Assembly: GCA_030681135.1 (NCBI GenBank)
Contig: JAUXXF010000007.1
Span: 1 to 64,000, forward strand
DNA length: 64,000 nt
Origin: Chlamydiales bacterium
GTDB lineage: Bacteria; Chlamydiota; Chlamydiia; Chlamydiales; SM23-39
Reading direction: 5' to 3'
Shown here: positions 15,962 through 23,838 of the stretch, one piece after another
Layout of the letters: each line of letters opens with the position of its first letter
Numbering within the stretch: position 1 is the stretch's first letter
Translations under genes and position numbers: made by a program
Notes under the pieces: model-generated
What the model saw: the letters and a program-made list of their open reading frames with translations, nothing else
Database searches by the model: none
Told to the model about the DNA's origin: nothing

Positions 15962-17272
15962 ATGGAAACAGGACAAGGAAGATTAGTAGATTTATCTCCT
16001 GAGCAAAATAAAGCCTTCTTAGTAGGTACTTATCAACAAACATCTACAAAAGCTACTTGCATTGAGCAATTGAGTGAGCTGGAAAGTTTATGCGAGACCT
16101 ATGGCCTTAAGGTAGTCGGTAGCATAGCCTGTCCTATTAAGAGCTACGAATCAGCTACGTTTGTGGGGAAAGGGAAGGTACAAGAAATTGTCTCTCTTGC
16201 TAAAGAATCTGGCGCTGATGTTGTCATCTTTGATGATGAAATTTCTCCTCAGCAGCAGCGTAATTTGGAACAAGCTTTCGAAAAGACGACAGTCGATAGA
16301 ACGGAATTAATCCTTGGGGTTTTTGCTCAAAGAGCCCGTTCTCGAGAAGCTCGTATTCAAGTAGAGCTGGCAACATTGCGCTATCAGATGCCTCGTCTAC
16401 GTAGAATGTGGACTCACTTAAGTCGTCAAAGAAGCGGTGGAGGTGGAGGTTCTGGAGGCGGATATGTGCGAGGGGAAGGGGAAAAGCAAATTGAGATTGA
16501 CCGCCGTCTTCTTCGGCGCCGTTTAGATCGTTTGGAAGTCGAGTTGAAAACAGTAAAACAAACGCGCGATACGCAAAGAGGGGCTCGCAAACGAAGCGGC
16601 ATTGCGACGTTTGCCATTATTGGCTATACCAATGCAGGTAAATCGACATTAATGCGAGCTTTGACGGATGCAGATGTGCTTGTGGAAGACAAATTATTTG
16701 CCACATTGGATACGACGACTCGTAAATACCTTTTGCCGAATAAACAAGAGATTTTGTTAATCGACACAGTAGGATTTATCCGAAAAATTCCCCATCTGTT
16801 AGTAGCTTCCTTTAAAAGCACGTTAGAAGAAGCGGTTCAAGCGGACATTCTTTTGCATGTCATTGATGTGAGCAGTCCTACCGTGGAAATGCAGGTAGAA
16901 TCCACTCTCTCTGTTGTTAAGGAACTTGGAGCTGAAGAGCTTCCTATGATTTACGTGCTGAATAAAATAGATCAATGTTCAGATCGCTCTATTGCAAATC
17001 GCATGCGCCTTACGTATCCGAGGACGGTAGAAATTTCTGCTGTAGAAAAGGAAGGATTCGATCTCTTATTAGAATTGATGATGAGTGAGATTGCAAAGCT
17101 GCGAAAGAGAGTGCGACTGAGAATCCCGCAAAGCCACTACGTTTTAGTGAGCGAACTCATGCGAGAGGGGAAAGTGATCTCATGTGAGTATGAGGGAGAT
17201 GATGTGGTTTTAGAAGTGGAAATTCCTTGCATCTTGGAAAAAAAGGTAGCTCTTTTTGAGGTATCCCTATGA
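15962..17272 (+). CDS. hflX: GTPase HflX
   Basis: A 436-residue ribosome-associated GTPase that splits stalled or heat-stressed ribosomes. The N-terminal HflX domain contains ATFVGKGKVQEI and DEISPQQQRNLE. A glycine-rich linker (SGGGGGSGGGY, about 158-168) and a helical GEGEKQIEIDRRLLRRRL segment follow. The G domain has G1 GYTNAGKST (about 221-229), G3 DTVGF and G4 NKID. AGGAATGG shows tight coupling to the preceding gene, and its last four bases overlap radC (ATGA). The phnP-like/hflX adjacency is also found in Chlamydia. Confidence 0.96.
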   Translation: METGQGRLVDLSPEQNKAFLVGTYQQTSTKATCIEQLSELESLCETYGLKVVGSIACPIKSYESATFVGKGKVQEIVSLAKESGADVVIFDDEISPQQQRNLEQAFEKTTVDRTELILGVFAQRARSREARIQVELATLRYQMPRLRRMWTHLSRQRSGGGGGSGGGYVRGEGEKQIEIDRRLLRRRLDRLEVELKTVKQTRDTQRGARKRSGIATFAIIGYTNAGKSTLMRALTDADVLVEDKLFATLDTTTRKYLLPNKQEILLIDTVGFIRKIPHLLVASFKSTLEEAVQADILLHVIDVSSPTVEMQVESTLSVVKELGAEELPMIYVLNKIDQCSDRSIANRMRLTYPRTVEISAVEKEGFDLLLELMMSEIAKLRKRVRLRIPQSHYVLVSELMREGKVISCEYEGDDVVLEVEIPCILEKKVALFEVSL

Positions 17273-18183
17273 AGCTGTCCTCTTGCCGCGGCTCTTTGGA
17301 TGTTGTTGACGATGAGTTGACCCCTACTCTTTTTTTATCTGCAGCAGAAGCCGCTTCGGCAGGTTATTATTCTCCTTCTGCGCCAGAGGTTAGTCTTCCT
17401 TTATTTCGGTTTTATGAAGATGATTTTTCCTCGGATGATGAATCTGGATTCACCGCGCTTCCTTCTGAAGAGGAAACTAAGGAAACTCCCTACTCTCTTT
17501 CGAAATTAAAATCGTTGCCTCTTCAAGACCGCCCTCGAGAAAGATTGGCGCAAGTGGGGCCCGCGGCTCTTTCTACCATTGAACTGCTTGCCATTTTGCT
17601 TGGAAATGGGACAAAAAACTGCTCTGTCCTCCAGCTTGCCACACAATTAATGGCCCGTTTTGGCTCCTTGGATGCTTTATCGGAAGCGAGCCTTCAAGAG
17701 CTCTCTTCGTTAAAGGGGATCGGTTTTGCCAAGGCCGTTCAGCTGAAAGCGGCCTTTACCTTGCATTACAGGCTCTCTCTCATGTCGATTCATAAAGTCT
17801 GTTTCGATACCGCAAGTAAACTCTTTGATCTCGTTGGCCCCGAGCTAAGAAGGCAAAAAGTAGAAGTGCTCATGGTGATCTTACTCGATCAAAAGCGTCG
17901 TTTGATCCATAAAGAGATTGCTGCCAAGGGCATTTTAGATCAAATTCTCATCCATCCTCGGGAAATCTTCCACTTAGCTATCCATCATCGGGCGCATAGC
18001 ATAGTCATCGCTCATAATCACCCTTCAGGAGATCCTTCTCCTTCAAAACAAGACCTAAGTATGACCCAAATTTTAAGAAAATCAGGAGAAATCTTAGGCA
18101 TTAAGCTGACAGATCATTTGATTATTGCTGGGTCAGACTATATCTCTTTTGCAGAAAAAGATTTGTTAGACGATCAAGTATAA
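17269..18183 (+). CDS. radC: RadC-family JAB/MPN protein with an acidic N-terminal extension
   Basis: A 304-residue protein. The RadC core begins near residue 80 (LPLQDRPRERLAQVGPAALS), with a helix-hairpin-helix LSSLKGIGFAKAVQLKAAF. It ends with the JAMM motif: a Glu in IHKEIAAKG, then HNHPSGDPSPSKQD (about 245-258). RadC was named for DNA repair but its real function is unresolved; it is often linked to mobile DNA. Usual length is about 225 residues. Here 70-80 extra N-terminal residues are acidic and serine-rich, of unknown role. It overlaps hflX by four bases and is followed at once by a REP-like repeat. Confidence 0.9.
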   Translation: MKLSSCRGSLDVVDDELTPTLFLSAAEAASAGYYSPSAPEVSLPLFRFYEDDFSSDDESGFTALPSEEETKETPYSLSKLKSLPLQDRPRERLAQVGPAALSTIELLAILLGNGTKNCSVLQLATQLMARFGSLDALSEASLQELSSLKGIGFAKAVQLKAAFTLHYRLSLMSIHKVCFDTASKLFDLVGPELRRQKVEVLMVILLDQKRRLIHKEIAAKGILDQILIHPREIFHLAIHHRAHSIVIAHNHPSGDPSPSKQDLSMTQILRKSGEILGIKLTDHLIIAGSDYISFAEKDLLDDQV

Positions 18184-18186
18184 AAT

Positions 18187-18236
18187 GGGGCTCCGCCCCA
18201 AACCCCACCAAAGGACTACGTCCTTATGGAATCCTG
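18187..18236 (+). repeat. 50-bp REP-like repeat, copy A (left boundary of the Rab island)
   Basis: It contains two hairpins: GGGGCTCCGCCCC and AAGGACTACGTCCTT. It matches the reverse complement of 20392-20441 at 47 of 50 positions. The pair points inward on both sides of the two Rab-like genes. Confidence 0.8.
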
Positions 18237-18329
18237 TTCTAAATTTCTAAATTATTGATGGTAAGCTGTTTATGGCTTTTTTAAAAATCAAATATTTAAA
18301 AAGAATATCAATAATTACGTATTTTAATC

Positions 18330-18358
18330 TTTACTTAAATTAAAAATTAACGTATAAT
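18330..18358 (+). promoter_or_regulatory. Promoter of the first Rab-like gene
   Basis: TTTACT (18330-18335), a 17-base spacer and TATAAT (18353-18358) lie in an AT-rich leader. The -10 region through the ribosome binding site (AAAGGTG) is duplicated almost unchanged before the second gene, so both are probably transcribed from their own promoter. Confidence 0.6.
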
Positions 18359-18402
18359 AATATTAATTTAAAAAACAAATAAATTAAAAAAGGTGAAAAA
18401 CA

Positions 18403-19302
18403 ATGTCAGTCAACAGTTGTGAATATGATCGTCTTTATAAGATTGTAGTAACCGGGGCGTTAAACTGTGATCCTAATTATCGCGGTTCTTATCGCGTAGG
18501 AGTCTCAAACTTAATTTCCAGATTTGTGGAAGATAAATTTGACCTTTTTCAAGCTCGTAGCTACCTGGTTGATTTCAAAGCAAAAAACATTAAAGTTGAA
18601 GGCATGGTATTCAAGGCGCAGCTTTGGGATGGCTTCGGTGATGGTCGTTCATGGCATAATATGTGTGAATACCGCGGGGCGGCTGCTTACATATTGGTCT
18701 ATGGCATTGATCACCCAGGTTCATTTAAATCTATTCCGCAAGAACTTGCTTACATCCGCGATAATGTAAGTGAAAATCCTATAATATTTTTAGTGGGTAA
18801 TAAAAGTGATCTTGTGCATTTGAGAGATGTTTCTACCGATGAAGCTCAAGCATATGCCAAACAGGAAGGGCTGCACTTTATAGAAACGAGCGCATTGAAT
18901 TCAAGTAATGTCAATGAGTTATTTACGCGAGTTGTGACTACAGTATATAACCAGTCGAGTTCGGTCGCAGGACAAAAAATAAAAAGAGCCGTTGAAAATC
19001 AGCCAGAAACTCAAGCCTTTATGGCCAATTTTCGAGTAGATCTTCAGGAAGTTCTTATTGATTTACAAACTGACATAGCCGGTTGCTGTACATTTAATGG
19101 CGGTCATAAACAAACAGCTAATAGTGAGTTTTTAAAGTTAAGAGATGAGATAGAAGGAAAGCAATTCACTGCAGAAGATATTAACAAGAAAATAAAGAAA
19201 ATTTTCGAGCATCACCCAGAAATATATCGAATTGATTATGTCAGAGATTTTATTGCAAAATATTTTGATGGAGCCCCGCAGAGCTACTGTTCAGTCATGT
19301 AA
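18403..19302 (+). CDS. Rab11-like small GTPase mimic with C-terminal CaaX box, paralog 1
   Basis: A 299-residue protein whose first 175 residues align with eukaryotic Rab11: EYDRLYKIVVTG, VGVSNLISRF, KAQLWDGF, VGNKSDLVHLR..STDEAQAYAK and FIETSALNSSNV. The G4 (NKSD) and G5 (ETSAL) motifs are intact. The P-loop carries about 10 inserted residues (19-31) and the essential GKS lysine is Val34. G3 DTAGQ is replaced by DGFGD, removing the catalytic Gln. A 120-residue extension of unknown fold follows. The protein ends CSVM, a consensus CaaX box for host farnesylation. I infer a secreted, host-lipidated Rab11 decoy that may bind Rab effectors without a normal GTPase cycle. Confidence 0.9.
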   Translation: MSVNSCEYDRLYKIVVTGALNCDPNYRGSYRVGVSNLISRFVEDKFDLFQARSYLVDFKAKNIKVEGMVFKAQLWDGFGDGRSWHNMCEYRGAAAYILVYGIDHPGSFKSIPQELAYIRDNVSENPIIFLVGNKSDLVHLRDVSTDEAQAYAKQEGLHFIETSALNSSNVNELFTRVVTTVYNQSSSVAGQKIKRAVENQPETQAFMANFRVDLQEVLIDLQTDIAGCCTFNGGHKQTANSEFLKLRDEIEGKQFTAEDINKKIKKIFEHHPEIYRIDYVRDFIAKYFDGAPQSYCSVM

Positions 19303-19353
19303 ACTGTAAGAAAATTTTGTTAAGCTATATAGAATCTTCAGAAAAGCTTAATG

Positions 19354-19359
19354 TATAAT
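19354..19359 (+). promoter_or_regulatory. -10 box of the second Rab-like gene
   Basis: TATAAT is followed by the same AT-rich leader and AAAGGTG ribosome binding site as in the first copy. The -35 is weak. The block from here to just after the stop codon is a tandem duplication of the upstream unit. Confidence 0.55.
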
Positions 19360-19401
19360 AATGTTGATTAAAAACAAGTAAATTAAAAAAAGGTGAAAAC
19401 A

Positions 19402-20298
19402 ATGTCTGTCAACAGTTGTGAATATGATCGTCTTTATAAGATTGTAGTAACCGGAGCACCAAACCACAAGTTTCATTCCTCAGATCGTGGTGTGGGAGTC
19501 TCAAACTTAATCTCCAGATTTGTGGAAGATAAATTTGACCTTTTTCAGGCTAATACTTATCGGGCTGAGTACAAAACGAAAAATATTGAAGTTGAAGGCA
19601 AGGTATTCAAGGCCCAGCTTTGGGATGGTTTTGGAGGTTCTCGTGGATGGTATAATAGATCTGAATATCGCGGTGCGGATGCTTATATATTGATCTATAG
19701 TATTAATGAGATGCATTCATTTCAAGCTATTCCTCAAGAGCTTGCCAACATCCGTGATCGTGCAAGAGAAGACTCTCCAATATTTTTAGTGGGTAATAAA
19801 AGTGATCTTGTGCATTTGAGAGATGTTTCTACCGATGAAGCTCAAGCATATGCCAAACAGGAAGGTCTGCACTTTATAGAAACGAGCGCATTGAATTCAA
19901 GTAATGTCAATGAGTTATTTACGCGAGTTGTGACTACTCTATATAACCGGTCGAGTTCGGTTGCAGGACAAAAAATAAAAAGAGCCGTTGAAAATCAGCC
20001 GGAAACTCAAGCCTTTATGGCCAATTTTCAAGTAGATCTTCGGGAAGTTCTTATTGATTTACAAACTGACATAGCCGGTTGCTGTACATTTAATGGCGGT
20101 CATAAACAAACAGCTAATAGTGAGTTTTTACAGTTAAGAGATGAGATAGAAGGAAAGCAGTTCACTGCAGAAGATATTAACAAGAAAATAAAGAAAATTT
20201 TCGAGCGTCACCCAGAAATATATCGAATTGATTATGTCAGAGATTTTATTGCAAAATATTTTGATGGAGCGCCGCAGAGCTACTGTTCAGTCATGTAA
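19402..20298 (+). CDS. Rab11-like small GTPase mimic with C-terminal CaaX box, paralog 2
   Basis: A 298-residue tandem paralog of the gene at 18403. It has the same altered G1 (insert after VVTG, then VGVSN with Val in place of Lys), DGFGG at G3, intact NKSD and ETSAL, the same C-terminal extension and the same CSVM terminus. The two copies are almost identical from the G4 motif to the end but differ markedly in the P-loop insert, switch I and switch II region (AEYKTKNIEVEG against VDFKAKNIKVEG, and WYNRSEYRGADAYILIYSIN). In Rab proteins that half contacts partners, so the copies may target different host effectors. The ATG at 19402 corresponds to the first copy's start; a GTG nine bases upstream is less likely. 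Confidence 0.9.
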   Translation: MSVNSCEYDRLYKIVVTGAPNHKFHSSDRGVGVSNLISRFVEDKFDLFQANTYRAEYKTKNIEVEGKVFKAQLWDGFGGSRGWYNRSEYRGADAYILIYSINEMHSFQAIPQELANIRDRAREDSPIFLVGNKSDLVHLRDVSTDEAQAYAKQEGLHFIETSALNSSNVNELFTRVVTTLYNRSSSVAGQKIKRAVENQPETQAFMANFQVDLREVLIDLQTDIAGCCTFNGGHKQTANSEFLQLRDEIEGKQFTAEDINKKIKKIFERHPEIYRIDYVRDFIAKYFDGAPQSYCSVM

Positions 20299-20334
20299 AC
20301 TGTAAGATATTTTTACATATCCTATGTGATAAAT

Positions 20335-20360
20335 GACCGTTGCAGTGTTACGCAACGGTC
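20335..20360 (+). terminator. Stem-loop after the second Rab-like gene
   Basis: GACCGTTGC (20335-20343) and GCAACGGTC (20352-20360) form a perfect 9-bp stem with an 8-base loop. No T run follows, so termination is plausible but not certain. Confidence 0.5.
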
Positions 20361-20391
20361 TCAATATTATATCATCTTTATCTCAAAAAAA

Positions 20392-20441
20392 CAGGATTCC
20401 ATAAGGACGCAGTCCTTTGACGGGGTTTGGGGCGGAGCCCC
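20392..20441 (-). repeat. 50-bp REP-like repeat, copy B (right boundary of the Rab island)
   Basis: This is the inverted counterpart of 18187-18236, with three differences in 50 bases. It ends a few bases from the stop codon of pdhB, so it may also serve as a gene-end hairpin for pdhAB. A third, degenerate copy lies at 40354-40397. Confidence 0.8.
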
Positions 20442-20444
20442 GAC

Positions 20445-21422
20445 TTAGAGCACTTCTCTTAAAGCTGCGAGGATTCTTTCTTTGTTGGGGAGAGTTTCCT
20501 GTTCGAGGATTTTTGAATAGGGCATAGGAGTCTCTCTTTGACACACTCGGACAAGGGGAGCGTCGAGATCATCAAAGCAGTGCTCAATGATTTGAAATCC
20601 GATTTCTGCAGAAATGCCTGCGAAAATATGTCCCTCTTCGACAATGACGCAACGATGAGTTTTGCGCACTGAAGCTGCAATCGTAGCGATGTCTAATGGT
20701 TTAATCGTTCTTAGATCGATGATTTCAACCTGTACGCCTTGTTTTGCCAGTTCATCTGCAGCTTGTTTACAAAATTTGAGCATGCGTGAATAGGAGATGA
20801 GGGTGATGTGTTTGCCTTCTCGGATCACCTTTGCTTTTCCGATGGGAACCAAGTATTCCTCTGTCGGTATTTCCATTTTGTCGCCGTAGTCTAGTTCGTT
20901 TTCTAGAAAAATGACAGGATTGTTGGCGCGAATTGCACTTTTTAAGAGCCCTTTGGCGTCATAGGCATTGCTAGGGGAGATGACGATAAAGCCAGGAAGG
21001 TGGCCGTAGATCGCTTCTACGCAATGGGAATGCTGGCAAGATACTTGCGCTGCAGCCCCATTAGGCCCGCGGAATACGATAGGCACTTTGATCCGTCCAT
21101 TGGACATATAATAGGCTTTGCAAGCATTGGAGATGAGCTGATCTGCTGCAACAAAAGAAAAATTCCAGCTCATAAATTCAACAATAGGGCGAAGTCCAGT
21201 TTGAGCGGCGCCAATCGCAAGACCAGCAAATCCGTTTTCTGCAATAGGGGTATCGATGACTCTATCTGGGCCCCATTTATCCAACATGCCTTTAGTCACT
21301 TTGTAGGCGCCATTGTATTCGGCCACTTCTTCTCCTAGAATAAAAACAGTCGCATCGCGAGTCATTTCTTCATCAATGGCTTGTCTTAGCGCTTCTCGGA
21401 TTTCAATCGTTTGCATTCCCAT
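20445..21422 (-). CDS. pdhB: Pyruvate dehydrogenase E1 component, beta subunit
   Basis: A 325-residue subunit that, with PdhA, decarboxylates pyruvate and acetylates the lipoyl group of E2. It begins IEIREALRQAIDEEMTRDATVFILGEEVAEYNGAYKVTKG, as in all PdhB proteins. It carries IDTPIAENGFAGLAIGAA, EFMSWNFSFVAADQLIS and the C-terminal transketolase domain (QGVQVEIIDLRTIKPLD and VIVEEGH). The gene lies four bases after pdhA in one operon. E2 (pdhC) is encoded about 11 kb away, whereas in Chlamydia trachomatis all three are adjacent. No E3 gene is in the window. Confidence 0.97.
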   Translation of the reverse strand: MGMQTIEIREALRQAIDEEMTRDATVFILGEEVAEYNGAYKVTKGMLDKWGPDRVIDTPIAENGFAGLAIGAAQTGLRPIVEFMSWNFSFVAADQLISNACKAYYMSNGRIKVPIVFRGPNGAAAQVSCQHSHCVEAIYGHLPGFIVISPSNAYDAKGLLKSAIRANNPVIFLENELDYGDKMEIPTEEYLVPIGKAKVIREGKHITLISYSRMLKFCKQAADELAKQGVQVEIIDLRTIKPLDIATIAASVRKTHRCVIVEEGHIFAGISAEIGFQIIEHCFDDLDAPLVRVCQRETPMPYSKILEQETLPNKERILAALREVL

Positions 21423-21426
21423 ATTT

Positions 21427-22455
21427 TTATTCTCCTGGAGCGAAGACGCCCTCTTCTAAAGTCATTGGATTCGGCCAAGGGCTCTCTTCTGCAAATTTGA
21501 TAGCTGCAATGACAATTTCTTTTTGCGCTGCGTCTAATTCTTTAAAAGAAGCTTCATCGAGGAAATGATGTTCAATTAATGCTTCTTTTAGAAGGAGAAT
21601 GGGGTCTTCTTCCATGATTTTATGTAAACATTCTTTAGATCGATAAACGGCAGGGTCTGAAATAGAGTGTCCTCGGAAACGCTCTCCTACAGCTTCGATG
21701 AGAACGGGTTTTGAGGTGCGAAGCACCTCTTCGTAAGCTGCTTTAAATCCGGCATAGCAGTTAAAAAAATCCATACCATTTAATGTATAAGAGGAGATTC
21801 CATAGCTATGAGCATAATTTTCAGCAATTGGCTGAACAGCCACGGCCCTTTGTACAGCCGTCCCCATTCCCCATTGATTATTTTCAATCACATAAATACA
21901 GGGTAGTTCCCAGAGAGCAGCTAAGTTTAGCGATTCGTGGACAGCCCCTTGGACAACAGCGCCTTCTCCTAAAAAACAAAAGGAAGCCCATCCTTTTTTC
22001 TTCAGGTATTTAATGCTGAAAGCAGCGCCTGTGGCAATAGGAACGTGACCACCGACGATCGCGAGGCCCCCAAGGAGGTGATCTGCATATATATGCATAG
22101 ATCCGCCTTTCCCCCCAGCATTTCCTGTTGCTTTGCCATAAAACTCTGCCATGATCTCGTTAGGAGTCGCCTGTAAAAGCAAGGCTAATGCATGGCATCT
22201 GTAAGTTGTTGTAAACCAGTTATCTGGCCCTGCTGCAGCCAGGCAGCCTACCTGAATGGCCTCTTGGCCCATATAAGAGTGGTAAAACCCTCCCACCTTT
22301 CCTTGTTGGTAGGCGGCCTCACCACGAATTTCAAAATGGCGGATTAATAGCATCTCTTTAAGATGCTTAAGAAGTTTTTCTTTACCTAGTTCCTCTATGA
22401 CCTTATGGCGGTCTGAGGGAAAAAAGCGATAGAGCGGGTTTTTTGTCTTTGTCAT
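21427..22455 (-). CDS. pdhA: Pyruvate dehydrogenase E1 component, alpha subunit
   Basis: A 342-residue thiamine-diphosphate-dependent subunit. The cofactor motif runs FLGEGAVVQGAVHESLNLAA..LPCIYVIENNQWGMGT; GDG is here GEG and the closing NN is present. RYRGHS-type phosphorylation-loop residues appear as ERFRGHSISDPA. MLLIRHFEIRGEAAYQQGKVGGFYHSYMGQEA is the standard N-terminal signature. It is followed after four bases by pdhB and preceded by a tiny lipoprotein gene 34 bases upstream. Confidence 0.97.
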   Translation of the reverse strand: MTKTKNPLYRFFPSDRHKVIEELGKEKLLKHLKEMLLIRHFEIRGEAAYQQGKVGGFYHSYMGQEAIQVGCLAAAGPDNWFTTTYRCHALALLLQATPNEIMAEFYGKATGNAGGKGGSMHIYADHLLGGLAIVGGHVPIATGAAFSIKYLKKKGWASFCFLGEGAVVQGAVHESLNLAALWELPCIYVIENNQWGMGTAVQRAVAVQPIAENYAHSYGISSYTLNGMDFFNCYAGFKAAYEEVLRTSKPVLIEAVGERFRGHSISDPAVYRSKECLHKIMEEDPILLLKEALIEHHFLDEASFKELDAAQKEIVIAAIKFAEESPWPNPMTLEEGVFAPGE

Positions 22456-22489
22456 ATTTTTTTGGTATAAACAGTTAAATAATAATTTT

Positions 22490-22648
22490 TCAACCGCTGC
22501 CTATCCCAGGCATGCCTGAACCATGGCTTGGGACAATATGGGGATTATTTGTTACTGGTACGGTCCTTAGATTATCTGCTTCATCATAGAATTGAAAGCA
22601 GCCGGTCAACGCTATGAGCGGCAACAAGAAAAGTATATACGTTTTCAT
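22490..22648 (-). CDS. Small lipoprotein (52 residues)
   Basis: ATG at 22646-22648 to TGA at 22490. The sequence starts MKTYILFLLPLIALTGC, a textbook signal peptide with lipobox LTGC and the lipidated cysteine at position 17. A short mature part rich in Asn, Pro, Gly and Ser follows (NNPHIVPSHGSGMPGIGSG). Function is unknown. The gene was found by reading the gap between pdhA and the gene at 22838. It is codirectional with pdhA and 34 bases upstream, so it may share a transcript. The lipobox makes chance occurrence unlikely. Confidence 0.65.
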   Translation of the reverse strand: MKTYILFLLPLIALTGCFQFYDEADNLRTVPVTNNPHIVPSHGSGMPGIGSG

Positions 22649-22780
22649 AGAAGAATCCCAAAACATTCATCCTTAGAATACTAAAACGCCGAGAAATTGA
22701 GAAGAGAAAGTGTGGGTTTGTTGGTTTTTTTTCGTTTTATGGATTTATAATAATTACTTAATTGAAAGGTTTTAGTTTAA

Positions 22781-22809
22781 TTGATTTATTTGCTTTTGTT
22801 AATTATAAT
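22781..22809 (+). promoter_or_regulatory. Promoter of the membrane protein gene at 22838
   Basis: TTGATT (22781-22786), a 17-base spacer and TATAAT (22804-22809) sit in AT-rich sequence. The 10-mer TTATAATTGT spanning the -10 is identical to that before the genes at 36589 and 48904. Confidence 0.6.
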
Positions 22810-22837
22810 TGTTTTCTAGTTTAACTAAAGGGTTTTT

Positions 22838-23683
22838 ATGATAGGTGTTGCAAGTTTTTTTAAAGCAAAAAATGATTTAGATTTTAATGTGAAAAATCGA
22901 GGATCTATGAGATTCGAGGCTCTTTCTCGTATGGTGGATTTATGTCGATTCAAGAATATTTCTGTGCAAGAGTTTGAGTCTATTCAGCCGGAAAAGCAAT
23001 TTGAGCGAATCATGGAGCAGTTTCAGAGAGAAAGAATCTTTACTGTAGAACGTCAAACAAAAATTGATCAGCTGCGTACAAAGATTGCAGGCTTGCGTGC
23101 AGAGGCTGTTCGGCCTAAAAAAGAAGAAAAACCGGTAAGTCGACTATCTAGTCAAATACGTAATGCTGCAATTAGTCAAACACCAGAGTCATTCACTGGC
23201 AAGTTGAACCGCTTTGCAGTAATTAGCTGCATAGCCTTAGCCACTATTACTTTTGCGGCGCTCACAGTAGCTACATATCAGCCTGATGATTCTGCTAATA
23301 CGACTTATCCTGATCACGGGCCTTCACAGGATAATTCTTCTTCTGTTTGTAATAATCTAGCTTATTTGGATCCAAAATCTGCTACATGCAGCCCTTACCC
23401 ATTTTGTGGTCCTTTGAAAGCTACGCCTTACGTTAATCGGGCTTATCTCAATCAAAAAACCCCTGCGCCTAGTAAAGGATTTTACGTTTATGGAAGGACA
23501 GTTCTTCAGGCGGAGGGAGAAGAAGGAAGGGGATTGCAGGAAATAGCGAATCGATTGATCGTTAAGGGAGGAAGTTATGTGGTTAACGGTTCAACAGTAA
23601 TTATTAAGGAAGTTGTTGAGAAGGCTCCCTCTATACGCCCGCTTTTGAATTCTGTTTGTCGTAATCCAAGATTTTGTAGGTAG
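22838..23683 (+). CDS. Hypothetical single-span membrane protein with coiled coil
   Basis: A 281-residue protein of unknown function. Residues 1-110 are charged and helical, with a coiled-coil-like stretch around FERIMEQFQRERIFTVERQTKIDQLRTKIAGLRAEA. A single membrane span follows (AVISCIALATITFAALTVA, about 129-147). The C-terminal 130 residues are rich in Ser, Asn, Pro and six cysteines (VCNNLAYLDPKSATC, YPFC, VCRNPRFC), as expected of a domain exposed to an oxidising space. It has its own AT-rich promoter with the motif shared by effector candidates. No relative is recognised. It is a candidate chlamydia-specific secreted or envelope protein. Confidence 0.7.
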   Translation: MIGVASFFKAKNDLDFNVKNRGSMRFEALSRMVDLCRFKNISVQEFESIQPEKQFERIMEQFQRERIFTVERQTKIDQLRTKIAGLRAEAVRPKKEEKPVSRLSSQIRNAAISQTPESFTGKLNRFAVISCIALATITFAALTVATYQPDDSANTTYPDHGPSQDNSSSVCNNLAYLDPKSATCSPYPFCGPLKATPYVNRAYLNQKTPAPSKGFYVYGRTVLQAEGEEGRGLQEIANRLIVKGGSYVVNGSTVIIKEVVEKAPSIRPLLNSVCRNPRFCR

Positions 23684-23838
23684 ACATTGTTTTGGTTGAA
23701 GTAAGGCTCAGAGGAAAAGCGTATTTGGACGAAGACAAACTGGTCGTTTCAAGTCCGACTTAACCTCAAAAAAAACTTAAGAGCATTGCTTTAAAAAGGA
23801 AAATTAGGTTTCATAGGGGGCTTTACGATAAGGTAAAT

